The notes beneath the pieces were generated by a model. The model worked only from the letters and a program-made list of their open reading frames with translations. It did no database searches and had not been told where the DNA came from. This document shows, piece after piece, positions 8,364 through 16,894 of a stretch of 42,955 nt of DNA. The stretch's first letter is position 1, and each line of letters opens with the position of its first letter. Made by a program: the position numbers and the translations under genes. This stretch comes from CAZNRY01 sp964575675 (GTDB taxonomy: Bacteria > Eisenbacteria > RBG-16-71-46 > CAIMUX01 > VGJL01): the NCBI GenBank assembly GCA_964575675.1, contig CAZNRY010000008.1, positions 1 to 42,955 of the forward strand. The letters are read 5' to 3'.

Positions 8364-9461
8364 CTACGGACGAGGCTCGTCGTCGAAGTCCTTCACATGG
8401 CACTTGTTGCAGAGCGAGCGCTGATTCGTGGCGAACGCGTACTGGTAGTACTTGTTCGTCGCGTCATTCGTACCCACGCCGCCGTCGGTGGCCATCGGGT
8501 GCGAATCGACCATGAAGACCGTGTCGAAGTCCCAACGGCCGATGTCGTCGAACGCGCTGGCGTGCGCGCGATGGCAGGTGACGCACATGACCTTGTCCAC
8601 GCCGGTCGGCCCCTCGGTGTTGCTCGTGGTGCTGACGGTGGCCAGGTCCACGTTGACGGCCTCAAATGGGGCCAGACCCCAGTACGCCGTCGCCTGCGTG
8701 CCGGTCACCGTGTCGTCCGTGCTGACATAGGCATTGTAGTTCGCGGCAATCGTCGAACCCATGTCTTCCTCGGGATGGACGAAGTTGTTCGTCTCGTCCG
8801 AGTGGAAGTTGACGTGGCAGTTCGCGCACCACTCCGACATTCCGTCCTTGTAGACGGTGTGCTGAGCGTTGGTCTCGTTGCCGCCGCCACCGACGTAGGT
8901 CTTCCGGGAGTTCCCCTTGGCCAGAGGCTGCTCGTAGTTGAAGTCGTAGCGCGTTCCGTCGTAGATCGGTCCCACCGCGGTCCCGTAGAGGATGCGGAAA
9001 GACTCGTTTCCGTGCGGATCGTGGCAGCTCGTGCAGGAGAGCCGCGAGGCGAGGAAGTCCCCGCCCGGTGCGGTCGTCAGCGTGGCGTCCGCGGTCAGCC
9101 CCTTGGCCGGCGATATGATGTTGTGGCCGTGGCTGCTGCCGGGGCTGGTCTTGGTGGTGCCGTGCGAAGACCACGTGTAGGTCTTGGTGAGCCAGTAGAA
9201 GTCACCGCCCGGACCGAAGCCCGCGCCGCTGTAGAACTGGCCGTAGTTGGCGTGGCAGTTCAGGCAGGTGTCGCTGCTGTTGCCGTACTTCAGCAGGTAC
9301 GCGTGACCCGTCGCGGAAGTCGGGTCGACAAGCTGGCCATTTTGGCTGTTGTGCATGGTATGGCAGCCCGCGCAGTAAGCTACCCCCCCGTCATGGAAGG
9401 CATAGGCTTGACCGACGGCAAGAACCAGCATCAATGCCAGCAAGTATGCGAAAACTCTCAT
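8364..9461 (-). CDS. omcS: OmcS-like hexaheme cytochrome c, extracellular nanowire subunit
   Basis: The preprotein has 365 residues. A signal peptide (MRVFAYLLALMLVLAVGQAYA) leaves a mature N-terminus FHDGGVAYCAGCHTMHNS, very like Geobacter OmcS. Six CXXCH motifs lie at about residues 30, 66, 143, 212, 293 and 351. Other OmcS-like blocks are LTTAPGGDF, CTSCHDPHG, GMSEWCANCH, GTQATAYWGLAPFE, CVTCHRAHASAFD and a C-terminal QRSLCNKCHVKD. Histidines 23, 37, 113, 150, 220, 229 and 300 are available as distal ligands. OmcS polymerises into a micrometre-long filament that carries electrons outside the cell, and I infer the same role here. The ATG at 9461 follows GGGAGGTAA; an upstream in-frame start would precede the signal peptide and is rejected. 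It lies 92 bp after the propeller gene. Confidence 0.93.
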   Translation of the reverse strand: MRVFAYLLALMLVLAVGQAYAFHDGGVAYCAGCHTMHNSQNGQLVDPTSATGHAYLLKYGNSSDTCLNCHANYGQFYSGAGFGPGGDFYWLTKTYTWSSHGTTKTSPGSSHGHNIISPAKGLTADATLTTAPGGDFLASRLSCTSCHDPHGNESFRILYGTAVGPIYDGTRYDFNYEQPLAKGNSRKTYVGGGGNETNAQHTVYKDGMSEWCANCHVNFHSDETNNFVHPEEDMGSTIAANYNAYVSTDDTVTGTQATAYWGLAPFEAVNVDLATVSTTSNTEGPTGVDKVMCVTCHRAHASAFDDIGRWDFDTVFMVDSHPMATDGGVGTNDATNKYYQYAFATNQRSLCNKCHVKDFDDEPRP

Positions 9462-9553
9462 TACGTTACCTCCCCTTTTGAATGACCCCGATGGAAAGTG
9501 AAGAGCCATCTGTCTAGTGGTGCCGATACACGGCAATGAGCCCGCATCTCCCC

Positions 9554-10633
9554 TCAGATACCCCCCTCCCTTCGGGAACGGTTCGAACGTTCCTCCCGCC
9601 CGGCATCCGTCGGCCGGGAACGGCTTGCGTTGAGGTTTGCGGCCCCTGTTGAAGTGAATCGGAACAGGTGGATTCTTCCCTCGAGCCCCTGCGCCACGTA
9701 GACTCGGCCGTCGGCCGTGGCCGCAATTGCCGTGGGGAAGTAGAGATCCGTAGGGCCTGTCCCAAACCTGCCGAACTCCGATACGAACCGGTATTGCTCG
9801 TCATAGAGCAGGACGAGGTGCCTCATCCTGTCCAGCACTGCGATGGTTCCGCCCGGGCAGAACGCCACTCCGACCGGGAAGCTCAGGCGGCCCCGAGCCC
9901 CTCCGGGTGTACCGAACGCGGTTTCAAACTCGCCTTCCGGGGAAAGGACCGCGACCTGCCGGTTTCCCGGGATGGGCAGGAGCAGCCGCCCATCGGGAGC
10001 TTCCGCCGGTCTACCGATCCCGATGAGTTCGCCGGTGCGATCTTCCTGCAGCGCCACCTTCCAAAGAAGCGCCCCCGTCTCCGCGTCGCTCTTGGCAAGC
10101 AAACCGTTCGATGCATCGGTTGTTACGTAGTTGCCATCGCGGGTTAGGAGCAAATGTTCGGGCTGCCAGGAATCGGAGGGTTGCTCGGGCTCGAAGGGTA
10201 TGGGCTGACCGAAGAAGTCCAGACGACGAATCGTTCGCCCGCCTTGCGATCTGCTGTCCGTGCAGACGAAACCGCCGGACGCCTCGACCGAGATGTCCAT
10301 CGGGTCCGCAAGTCCCGCGATTCCGGCCGTGCTGAAGACAAGGGTGTTGTGTGAATCGAAGAGATGGCCGCTGCGGGCGGTGGCGTCGACGACGCAGACG
10401 CTTCCATCTGGGCCGGCGGTCACCGCCACAGGAAGCCCCGCACGAACATCTTCGCGTGGGAGTTCCAATGCGGTTTGGTACTGAAGCAGTACGGTGGCGT
10501 GTGCGCCCACGACCCAGGCCGGCAGCAAGAGAAGGCAAAGACCGGTCGAGCGGATCGCTCGCTTGAGGCAGGGAGGCCGGAATCGCACGTCCGTCTCGCC
10601 GCGAAGAAACACGCTGAACTTGCTTAGCTCCAA
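9554..10633 (-). CDS. Secreted NHL-repeat / six-bladed beta-propeller protein
   Basis: Up to 359 residues. A signal-like segment (STGLCLLLLPAWVVGAHA) is followed by repeating propeller units with the pattern GxLxxPxxVAxxxDGxVYVxD: LPVAVTAGPDGSVCVVD, LADPMDISVEASGGFVCTD, LSFPVGVAFCPGGTIAVLD and LYFPTAIAATADGRVYVAQ. The fold suggests a periplasmic or extracellular binding scaffold. It has no CXXCH. I recall NHL genes next to omcS in Geobacter; if that recollection is right, the pair is a conserved unit. The drawn start is TTG at 10633; the GTG codons at 10612 and 10588 leave a more normal signal-peptide length and are good alternatives. The C-terminal tail (about 35 residues, Arg/Ser-rich) is not propeller-like. 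Confidence 0.85.
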   Translation of the reverse strand: MELSKFSVFLRGETDVRFRPPCLKRAIRSTGLCLLLLPAWVVGAHATVLLQYQTALELPREDVRAGLPVAVTAGPDGSVCVVDATARSGHLFDSHNTLVFSTAGIAGLADPMDISVEASGGFVCTDSRSQGGRTIRRLDFFGQPIPFEPEQPSDSWQPEHLLLTRDGNYVTTDASNGLLAKSDAETGALLWKVALQEDRTGELIGIGRPAEAPDGRLLLPIPGNRQVAVLSPEGEFETAFGTPGGARGRLSFPVGVAFCPGGTIAVLDRMRHLVLLYDEQYRFVSEFGRFGTGPTDLYFPTAIAATADGRVYVAQGLEGRIHLFRFTSTGAANLNASRSRPTDAGREERSNRSRREGGI

Positions 10634-10667
10634 AGCCTAGTGCCCCTATCGATCAGGCCCAAGGTTC

Positions 10668-10684
10668 GCCTGGCATTCCCAGGC
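10668..10684. promoter_or_regulatory. Perfect inverted repeat in the leader of the propeller-omcS unit
   Basis: GCCTGG-CATTC-CCAGGC. It begins about 18 bp downstream of the candidate -10 box, so it could be an operator or an mRNA leader hairpin for the propeller and OmcS-like genes. Confidence 0.4.
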
Positions 10685-10701
10685 AACTACTTATAGTGAA
10701 T

Positions 10702-10730
10702 ACTTTACTTTGCAGCTCAGTGAATGGCAA
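10702..10730 (-). promoter_or_regulatory. Candidate sigma-70 promoter for propeller-omcS
   Basis: On the minus strand TTGCCA (10725-10730) and TAAAGT (10702-10707) are 17 bp apart, five and four of six matches to consensus, in AT-rich DNA upstream of the propeller gene. It would allow the filament subunit to be expressed separately from the six assembly genes upstream. Confidence 0.4.
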
Positions 10731-10836
10731 GCACATTGTCGAAACTTTGATCACAGTGTTTGCCAAGCAGACAGGCCTTGTGTTGAGTGATGAAAAACTC
10801 AGCAATCTCCGTTGGATCTGGATTGGGGCAGTCCAT
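10717..10836 (-). CDS. Possible 39-residue small protein, unrecognised
   Basis: An ATG frame (MDCPNPDPTEIAEFF...) with three cysteines and low-GC codon use unlike its neighbours. The frame is also open for a few codons upstream of the ATG, so it might be a fragment of an older gene. It has no clear ribosome site, and its end overlaps the candidate promoter. It is more likely chance or a remnant than a working gene. Confidence 0.15.
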   Translation of the reverse strand: MDCPNPDPTEIAEFFITQHKACLLGKHCDQSFDNVLAIH

Positions 10837-10988
10837 GGTCTGTTGGGAGCTAATCAGCTTTGAGAGCAGGGGATATGGCGGAGACTGGCCTGGACGGCAG
10901 TTCCGTTCAGGAAACCTCCGCTCAGGGAGACGAAGCGGACCCTTCCTGATGGCAGCCTTTGATGCTTAGGTTCTCTATGCCGTGATTC

Positions 10989-13900
10989 TCATCGCGCCTG
11001 ACGAATTTTCTCGGTATGACACTGAATGCACAGGCGCCCGGACGGATCTTCCCGGAGGAAGTACTTGAACCGAGAACCATGCTGATCGTGGCAGCTATCG
11101 CATCGGATCGGCTGCTGGGTCCGGGGGTCTAGAGCCACCGGTCCCATCGGATGGGTGACGTGCTTGGTGAAGTCGTGGCACCGGAGACAGGGTTCGCTTG
11201 CAGCGGTTCCCGATGAGGCCGGCGCGTTCTGGGTGTGGGGATCGTGGCACACGAGACAAGGCCCCTTGCTCTGGGAGGGGTGCTTGTACTCCGCCGTCTG
11301 GAAGGACATCACCCGCTCAGAATGGCAGGTGGCGCACAGTGATTCGTCCGCCCTCGCAAGCAACATCGCCGCCGATGAGGCGTGGGGACGGTGGCACACG
11401 GTGCACGGCTTGTCTCCCTTCTCGAGCGCGCCGTGAACCTTGCCTCGCAAGATATCCTGCTCCAGCCCGGGGTGACATCCGAAGCAAACCACCGTCTGGC
11501 GATCGCGCAACTCCGGTGTACTGCCCTTGTGGCACTTCCCGCACTGGCCGCCGGAGTAGGGCGGGTGGATGCTCCCGCCCGCCATCGATGTCTTGACGTC
11601 GCTGTGTGGATCATGACAGCCCGAGCAGTCGACCCCCTGGAGCGAGAATCCTTGATGGCGGGATGCGAGAGCGGGGCTCTGCAGATCGTGACAGCTCGTG
11701 CACAGTTCCGGCACCGGACTCTTGAGCATCCTGGCGTTGGTCGTGCCGTGCGCGTCGTGGCAACCGTCGCACCTACCCTTGGAGACCGGTTGGTGAGCCG
11801 TTCCCTTCTCAACGAGGCTGCGAATGTCCTCGTGACAGCTCAGGCAGAGCTGCCCCTGCGGCTTCTTGAGAATCGCCGGCTGATCGGAGCTGTGCCCCGA
11901 ATGGCAAGCGTCGCATTGGCCCTCCCGCACCGGCGTGTGGGCTAGGGCCGGGACGGGATAGAGATCGCCGAGCGCGTGACAGGATTCGCAGGTCTGGCTG
12001 ACGCTTCCCGCGAGAAGGTGTTCCCCACTTGCCGTGTGGGGGTTGTGGCAGGCCGTGCACTCGCCGGAGGCGAAGGGGGCATGCTGGGTCTTGTGGCCGG
12101 TGTTCGCGGGTGAAAGATCGTCGTGGCAGGTCGAGCACGTCTCCCCCACCGGGGACGGGGTGGACCCATCGGCCGCGTGGCAAACGTCGCAGGTTTTCTC
12201 CTCAAATGGGGGATGGCTTCGGGTGTGCAGAAGGGCCGGTTTCCCCGATTGGTGCCCCGCATGACAGCCGAGACAGTCCATCTTTCGACCTTCCTGCTGT
12301 AGGTGTTTCTCTCGGAAGCTCTGGCTCCCCTCGTCATGGCAGTTGAGGCAGAGGCCCGGCACGGCAGTACGCAGGAAGGTCGGATCCTGTCCGCCGTGCG
12401 ATTGATGGCAGATCAGGCAGTCACCCTGGCTCGGGGAGTGAACCGTGACCGCCCCCTCGGTTTCCTTGATCTTGCTGTGACAGCCCAGACAGAGCGCGGG
12501 AGAAGAAGCCACCAGAAGGGCCGGCTTCTGGGAGCGGTGGGGATCATGGCATTCCGAGCACGATCCCTCGGCGACGGGTTCGTGCGAAAAGGGCATCGAC
12601 GCCGAGTCGACCAGATCGCCATGACATCCGAGACAGACCTGCTTCGTAGACGCGTTGAGCAGAGCAGGTTCATCTCCACCATGCGGAATGTGGCAGTCGA
12701 GACAGGCCTTCTCCGCGACCGGCGGGTGGACGCCGGATTCGCCCGGCTTTCCGATGATCTCTTCGTGGCAGCCTGCGCAGAGATTCCCCGGTTCGTCCTT
12801 CAGCAACCCGGCCCTGTCGGAGAAATGGGCCGCGTGACACGAGAGGCACTCGCCTCGCGCAACGACCGCGTGGGGATGCGGTGCGGCGATCAGAAGCCCC
12901 ACGCTCGTGTGGCAGGACAGGCAAAGCTCGCCGGGGGCCTTCGTCAACATGGCCGCCTGGCGCGATCCGTGGGCCGCATGGCACGTCGTGCACGGCTGCT
13001 TCACATACGGCGCGTGGGTGACCTGGTTCGCATGGGCCGGCGGCGACATCTCACTGTGGCAGCTTGTGCAGAGATCCTGCTCCGCCTGCTTGAGAAGCGA
13101 CGGCTGGCTGGAACCGTGCGCCCCATGACACGTCGAGCAAGCTCCCTCGACCACGGGAGGATGGGGGTGGTCCACCTTCTTGGCCACATCGTCGTGGCAG
13201 CCGGAGCACAGGCGGGCTTCGCTCTCGCGCAGTAACGGCGCATACGGACTCCCGTGGACCGCGTGGCAGTCCGTACATGACCCGTCGGCGAATGCCGAAT
13301 GCGGGAATGCCGGGGCTTCGGACCGCAGACCATGACACGTCTCGCAGAGCGATTCCGTCTCATCGAGGAGCGTGACCTTGCCCGATTCATCGCGGGAGTG
13401 GCAGCTCTCGCACTCCATGCCGGCGACCGGAGCATGGATCGAGGGGCGCAAGAGCTTCGGGCTGGTCGAACTGTGGGGGTCGTGGCAGTCGGCGCAGTTC
13501 GTGGAGGAGACCTCGATGTTCCCGTGGCTTGATCGGAGGACCGAACCCGCTTCATGGCAGGACAGACAGAGCTCGCGGGAGTTCTTCAGCAGGAGTCCCT
13601 CGTGCTCCGATCCGTGTGGTTCATGGCAAGCTGCACAGCCGTCCTTCGCGACGGGTTGATGCACATACTGCCGCTCGAAGGCCGATCGATTATGGCAGGA
13701 GAAGCATGAGGCATCCCCCTCGGCGCTGAGCATCGCCGGCTTGCCGGTTCCGTGCGGATTGTGGCAATCCGTGCACGCCCCCGCCTTCACCGGTTCATGC
13801 ACCACCGTGAGCGAGCAGGCCGCCGCGATCTCTTGATGACACGGCAGACAGAGTTCTCCGCCCTGAGCCTTCAGGATCAGCTTTCCGAGAATCCCGTGCG

Positions 13901-14114
13901 GTTTGTGACAGCTCTCGCACTGCTTGTCCTTGAACGGTTTGTGCGCTTTGGGAGCCTTCACCTGGGCGGACATGTCCTTGTGACAGTCCAGACACTCCTT
14001 CGCCTTGAACCGATCCGAGGCGGACGCGGCGGCGACAACGATCAGCACGGCCAGGATCGAGGCGGGAATCCACGGCAGCACGGACCGGGTTCGAGGCGCG
14101 ATTGGCGGGCTCAC
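10989..14114 (-). CDS. Giant secreted multiheme cytochrome c with 42 CXXCH motifs
   Basis: The protein has 1041 residues with a signal peptide (LPWIPASILAVLIVVAAASASD) and 42 CXXCH heme-binding motifs, about one per 25 residues of the whole chain. The motifs alternate in paired units of roughly 50 residues: a CXXCHxxH copy (usually CHxPHG), then a spacer of the form P-x-LL, then an LCxxCH copy. This is the doubled-CXXCH architecture of DmsE/Omc-type cytochromes, repeated almost without interruption. Almost no sequence is left for any other domain, so a heme wire or electron store is the only evident role. The start is GTG at 14114, which overlaps the PpiC stop (GTGA) and sits behind GGAGGGG. 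A longer in-frame extension upstream lies within the PpiC gene and is rejected. No lipobox or LPXTG anchor is seen. Confidence 0.93.
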   Translation of the reverse strand: MSPPIAPRTRSVLPWIPASILAVLIVVAAASASDRFKAKECLDCHKDMSAQVKAPKAHKPFKDKQCESCHKPHGILGKLILKAQGGELCLPCHQEIAAACSLTVVHEPVKAGACTDCHNPHGTGKPAMLSAEGDASCFSCHNRSAFERQYVHQPVAKDGCAACHEPHGSEHEGLLLKNSRELCLSCHEAGSVLRSSHGNIEVSSTNCADCHDPHSSTSPKLLRPSIHAPVAGMECESCHSRDESGKVTLLDETESLCETCHGLRSEAPAFPHSAFADGSCTDCHAVHGSPYAPLLRESEARLCSGCHDDVAKKVDHPHPPVVEGACSTCHGAHGSSQPSLLKQAEQDLCTSCHSEMSPPAHANQVTHAPYVKQPCTTCHAAHGSRQAAMLTKAPGELCLSCHTSVGLLIAAPHPHAVVARGECLSCHAAHFSDRAGLLKDEPGNLCAGCHEEIIGKPGESGVHPPVAEKACLDCHIPHGGDEPALLNASTKQVCLGCHGDLVDSASMPFSHEPVAEGSCSECHDPHRSQKPALLVASSPALCLGCHSKIKETEGAVTVHSPSQGDCLICHQSHGGQDPTFLRTAVPGLCLNCHDEGSQSFREKHLQQEGRKMDCLGCHAGHQSGKPALLHTRSHPPFEEKTCDVCHAADGSTPSPVGETCSTCHDDLSPANTGHKTQHAPFASGECTACHNPHTASGEHLLAGSVSQTCESCHALGDLYPVPALAHTPVREGQCDACHSGHSSDQPAILKKPQGQLCLSCHEDIRSLVEKGTAHQPVSKGRCDGCHDAHGTTNARMLKSPVPELCTSCHDLQSPALASRHQGFSLQGVDCSGCHDPHSDVKTSMAGGSIHPPYSGGQCGKCHKGSTPELRDRQTVVCFGCHPGLEQDILRGKVHGALEKGDKPCTVCHRPHASSAAMLLARADESLCATCHSERVMSFQTAEYKHPSQSKGPCLVCHDPHTQNAPASSGTAASEPCLRCHDFTKHVTHPMGPVALDPRTQQPIRCDSCHDQHGSRFKYFLREDPSGRLCIQCHTEKIRQAR

Positions 14115-15802
14115 CGATCCCCTCCTTCGGAACGTTTCGCGTGCAACCGCAGGAGGCGATCGGCCGTGAGCTGCCTGGCGCCCTCCAGGATGCGAATCTC
14201 GGTAGCCGACTCCAGGCGCGCGAACGCATCCTGGATGGCCTGCCGAATCCGAGCGCCTCTCATGGCTCGAAGGACCGCCTCCCGGCAGGTCTCCAGTGGT
14301 GCCGGGCCCGATCGTTCCACGGCGACGATCCGAGCTACGGCCCAACCGCCGGGCAACTCAATCGGGCCGACCACCGCCCCCTCGACCGGCGGGGTATCTT
14401 TCAATCCGACCACGCCGGCGTCCACCCAGTCGGTGGGAAACGGGGGGATGGAATCCACCTCGCTTGGCGAGCGGCTCGCGAGCCACTTGAGCTGGGCGCC
14501 TGCGTCCATCTCGTCCCGAAATCGACGGGCCGTCTCGGCCGTCTCGGCCAGAACGCTCTGGACCTTGATCCGCGGGGCGGGGATGAAGTCGTTCAGGTGG
14601 GATTCGTGGTAGGCGCGAACCTCCTCCTCGGTGGGTTTGACCTCGTCCCCCAACACCGTCTTGAGAACCTCTTCTCGGATCAGGCGTCGTTCTTCCCTGC
14701 GCGCCTTGGTGAGAATGCCGGGGTCTTGATCGAGTCCCAGTTTCTTGGCCTGATAGCTCAGCAGGCCCTCGATCACCCACTCCCGGAACATTTGATCCCT
14801 GATCTGGGCGGCTTCGGGACGGTCGGCGATGCCATGGAAGTACTGGAATCGGATATTGCGGGTGAGGCCGCGAACGGAGAGATTCCCCGTGGGCAGAACT
14901 GCAAGAACCGCGCTGCTGGTCTCGAGGTCCTTCTGCACGGCCGGGTCCTTTGAACGGTAGTCCAAACCGGCCAGAAGTGAATCGTCGACGGTCACCCCGA
15001 GGCTCGTCTTCAGCGAATCGACGTATCTCTCTACGACGACCGAGCGCCGATCCTTCTCCCGCGCCTCGACCAGGGCTTGCGCCATTGCCTTGGACTTGAG
15101 GGTGTCTGCCTTGGACCCGGTCAGGGTGATCAGGTGCCAGCCGAACTGGGTCTTGACCGGGCTCGACGTCTCGTTCAGTGACAGCCGAGCGGCCGCCGCT
15201 TCGAAAGCGTCGACATACACGCCTTCCGCCGCCCAACCCAGGTCGCCTCCTTGGGCCGACGTCCCGTCCAATGAGTGCAGCCTCGCGAGATCGGCAAAAA
15301 CGCCGCCCTTGAACAGGCTGTCCCGGAGAGCGACTGCCAGCGCATCGTCCTTCACGAGAATGTGCGAATAGCGCTTGAGCATGCCGGCCTGGCCGATGAG
15401 GCTGTCCGCGCTTTCAAGGACCATTCCGGCTTTGGGCGCGGAGACCATGTCGAGAAGGGCTCGCACGCTCTTCAGGCGAACATACTCCCGCACCTGATTG
15501 CGCACGATTGGTAGTTGGTCGGCGGAGGTCCGATATCCCTCCTGCTCAAGGAGGCGGTTCTGCACCAAGCGCTCCAGAACGGCGTCCGGATCGAAAGATG
15601 GCAGCTCACGCCCCTTGGCTGCGATCAGCGTGGCCGAGATCTCCGAGTCCAGATCAACGGTGGTCAATGTGTCTGCCCCCACCACGGCCAAAGGGCTGAT
15701 ATCCGCCTCGATCGAGGCGACGGCCGTTGCGGGAAGGGGCATGACCGAAACCCGGATCAGCGCCATGAAGAGTGAGGACGAGATGGTGACGTTGAGCTTC
15801 AT
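14111..15802 (-). CDS. Periplasmic PpiC/SurA-type peptidyl-prolyl isomerase
   Basis: The protein has 563 residues with an N-terminal signal-like segment. A parvulin domain occupies about 145-229 (YSHILVKDD, FADLARLHS, QGGDLGW, FGWHLITLTG). A second, divergent parvulin-like region lies at about 425-515 and keeps only the terminal GPIELPGGWAVARIVAVE pattern. Helical chaperone segments flank both, as in SurA. Such foldases help outer-membrane and exported proteins fold in the periplasm. Being fused by a 4-bp overlap to the 42-heme gene points to that cytochrome, the filament subunit or the barrel as client. The ATG at 15802 lies 9 bp after the upstream stop. Confidence 0.88.
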   Translation of the reverse strand: MKLNVTISSSLFMALIRVSVMPLPATAVASIEADISPLAVVGADTLTTVDLDSEISATLIAAKGRELPSFDPDAVLERLVQNRLLEQEGYRTSADQLPIVRNQVREYVRLKSVRALLDMVSAPKAGMVLESADSLIGQAGMLKRYSHILVKDDALAVALRDSLFKGGVFADLARLHSLDGTSAQGGDLGWAAEGVYVDAFEAAAARLSLNETSSPVKTQFGWHLITLTGSKADTLKSKAMAQALVEAREKDRRSVVVERYVDSLKTSLGVTVDDSLLAGLDYRSKDPAVQKDLETSSAVLAVLPTGNLSVRGLTRNIRFQYFHGIADRPEAAQIRDQMFREWVIEGLLSYQAKKLGLDQDPGILTKARREERRLIREEVLKTVLGDEVKPTEEEVRAYHESHLNDFIPAPRIKVQSVLAETAETARRFRDEMDAGAQLKWLASRSPSEVDSIPPFPTDWVDAGVVGLKDTPPVEGAVVGPIELPGGWAVARIVAVERSGPAPLETCREAVLRAMRGARIRQAIQDAFARLESATEIRILEGARQLTADRLLRLHAKRSEGGDR

Positions 15803-15811
15803 CGCCGGAGC

Positions 15812-16894
15812 CTAGCCTTTCTGCATAGCCGCGTGCACGAGTCGGTCGGTGACGGGCTGGACACGTTGGACCATAGGAACATCTCTTACGACCCCGAACA
15901 AGCCGCGTGTCGGTGGAATTCCGAGATACTCCGTTGCGCTGAAGATCACGATTCCGGAATCGGCATCGATCAGTCGCACGGAAAGCGCAGACGCAGGAAA
16001 CGGGGTCATGGAGCTGGCCGCCGTCTCTTCATCCAGGAGAGGGGTCTGCGCCATCCCATCGGAGAACCCGTAGACAACGAGGTCGCTCACAAGGACCACA
16101 CAGGGCACGCCGAGGCCACCCAGGATCGGTCGCGTCCGGCGATCGGGCAGCTGGGGGTCGACGCCGGCCTCACGGAGTCGCGAGAAGGTCACCCCGGGAT
16201 CCTCGATCCCTCGCTTGGGTGATTCGAGCAGGGACCGAAGGAGGCAGCAAGTGACCAGGCGCCCCACGGCCGCCTCCAGCCCCTCCGTCCGAATGGGCAA
16301 CAGGAACAGATTCAAGGGAAGATCCTCGCGCGCCTCGCGAGAGTTCCAACGGCCGAGAAGTCGTTGCCCCGCGGGTCCGGTTGCGTCGAACCACCGTTGC
16401 AGGGCAGGCCCCTGCGCCGCGTCGACCTCCGGAGGAAGACGCACGTCCTCAAGGTCAGCCCAAACAACCCGGCCTGTATCCGTGCTCACGCTGCGTGCAC
16501 ACAGCACCAGCCGATCCGCATAGATGATCAGATCGCAGACGAGAAGTTCGCCCGCGTTGCACCCGGCGGCGACTTCCTTCATGAATCCTTCGCTCGCGAG
16601 CAGGGCCGTACGCACGCCCCACCTGTGCATGAGCGGCTCTACCTCCGTCCGCGGAACCTCGCTGTGGCCAAGTCCATGCACGGTCGCCGCCATCTGATCC
16701 CAGCATCCTGCATGAAGGGCCCCGACATCGAATGGTGGCGCACCGGGAATCTGATAGGAGAGAAAGAGGACAACGGCCACGCGTGAACCGTCCCCTGCTT
16801 CCCGGGGGTCCGCCTCCACCCCGGATGGCGCCAGGCCGGCGATCCAGATGACGATCGCCAAAACGACCGTCAAGCGAAACAGGACTCGTCTCAA
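15812..16894 (-). CDS. Secreted protein, possibly CsgG/TolB-N-like, cytochrome-locus associated
   Basis: The protein has 360 residues. A signal peptide (VLFRLTVVLAIVIWIAGLAPSG) is followed by a VAVVLFLSYQIPG strand and alternating alpha/beta segments. The second half has VPCVVLVSDLVVYGFSD and LSVRLIDADSGIVIFSATEYLG, the latter pattern recurring in CsgG/LpoB-like periplasmic proteins. Cysteines at several positions are not in CXXC or heme motifs. It starts with TTG overlapping the previous stop (TTGA), with GGGGAG upstream. I cannot assign a function with certainty. The fold resemblance and its neighbour suggest a pair of related components of an outer-membrane export or assembly complex. Confidence 0.6.
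   Translation of the reverse strand: MRRVLFRLTVVLAIVIWIAGLAPSGVEADPREAGDGSRVAVVLFLSYQIPGAPPFDVGALHAGCWDQMAATVHGLGHSEVPRTEVEPLMHRWGVRTALLASEGFMKEVAAGCNAGELLVCDLIIYADRLVLCARSVSTDTGRVVWADLEDVRLPPEVDAAQGPALQRWFDATGPAGQRLLGRWNSREAREDLPLNLFLLPIRTEGLEAAVGRLVTCCLLRSLLESPKRGIEDPGVTFSRLREAGVDPQLPDRRTRPILGGLGVPCVVLVSDLVVYGFSDGMAQTPLLDEETAASSMTPFPASALSVRLIDADSGIVIFSATEYLGIPPTRGLFGVVRDVPMVQRVQPVTDRLVHAAMQKG

Larger units (their letters stand above)
10634..10988. other. 355-bp intergenic region between the 42-heme cytochrome and propeller genes
   Basis: It is more AT-rich than its surroundings. It holds a candidate minus-strand promoter (10702-10730), a perfect GCCTGG/CCAGGC inverted repeat with a five-base loop at 10668-10684, which would lie in the 5' leader, and a 39-codon minus-strand frame at 10717-10836. 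No known protein or RNA family was recognised in it. Confidence 0.6.

Noticed and set aside
10989..14114. Regular repeats at DNA level as a CRISPR or tandem-repeat array
   Set aside because: The periodicity reflects heme units in protein; the DNA copies are diverged with no constant spacer-repeat pattern.
14115..14345. N-terminal extension of the 42-heme cytochrome
   Set aside because: It lies within the PpiC gene, encodes Arg/Gly-rich sequence and would bury the signal peptide.
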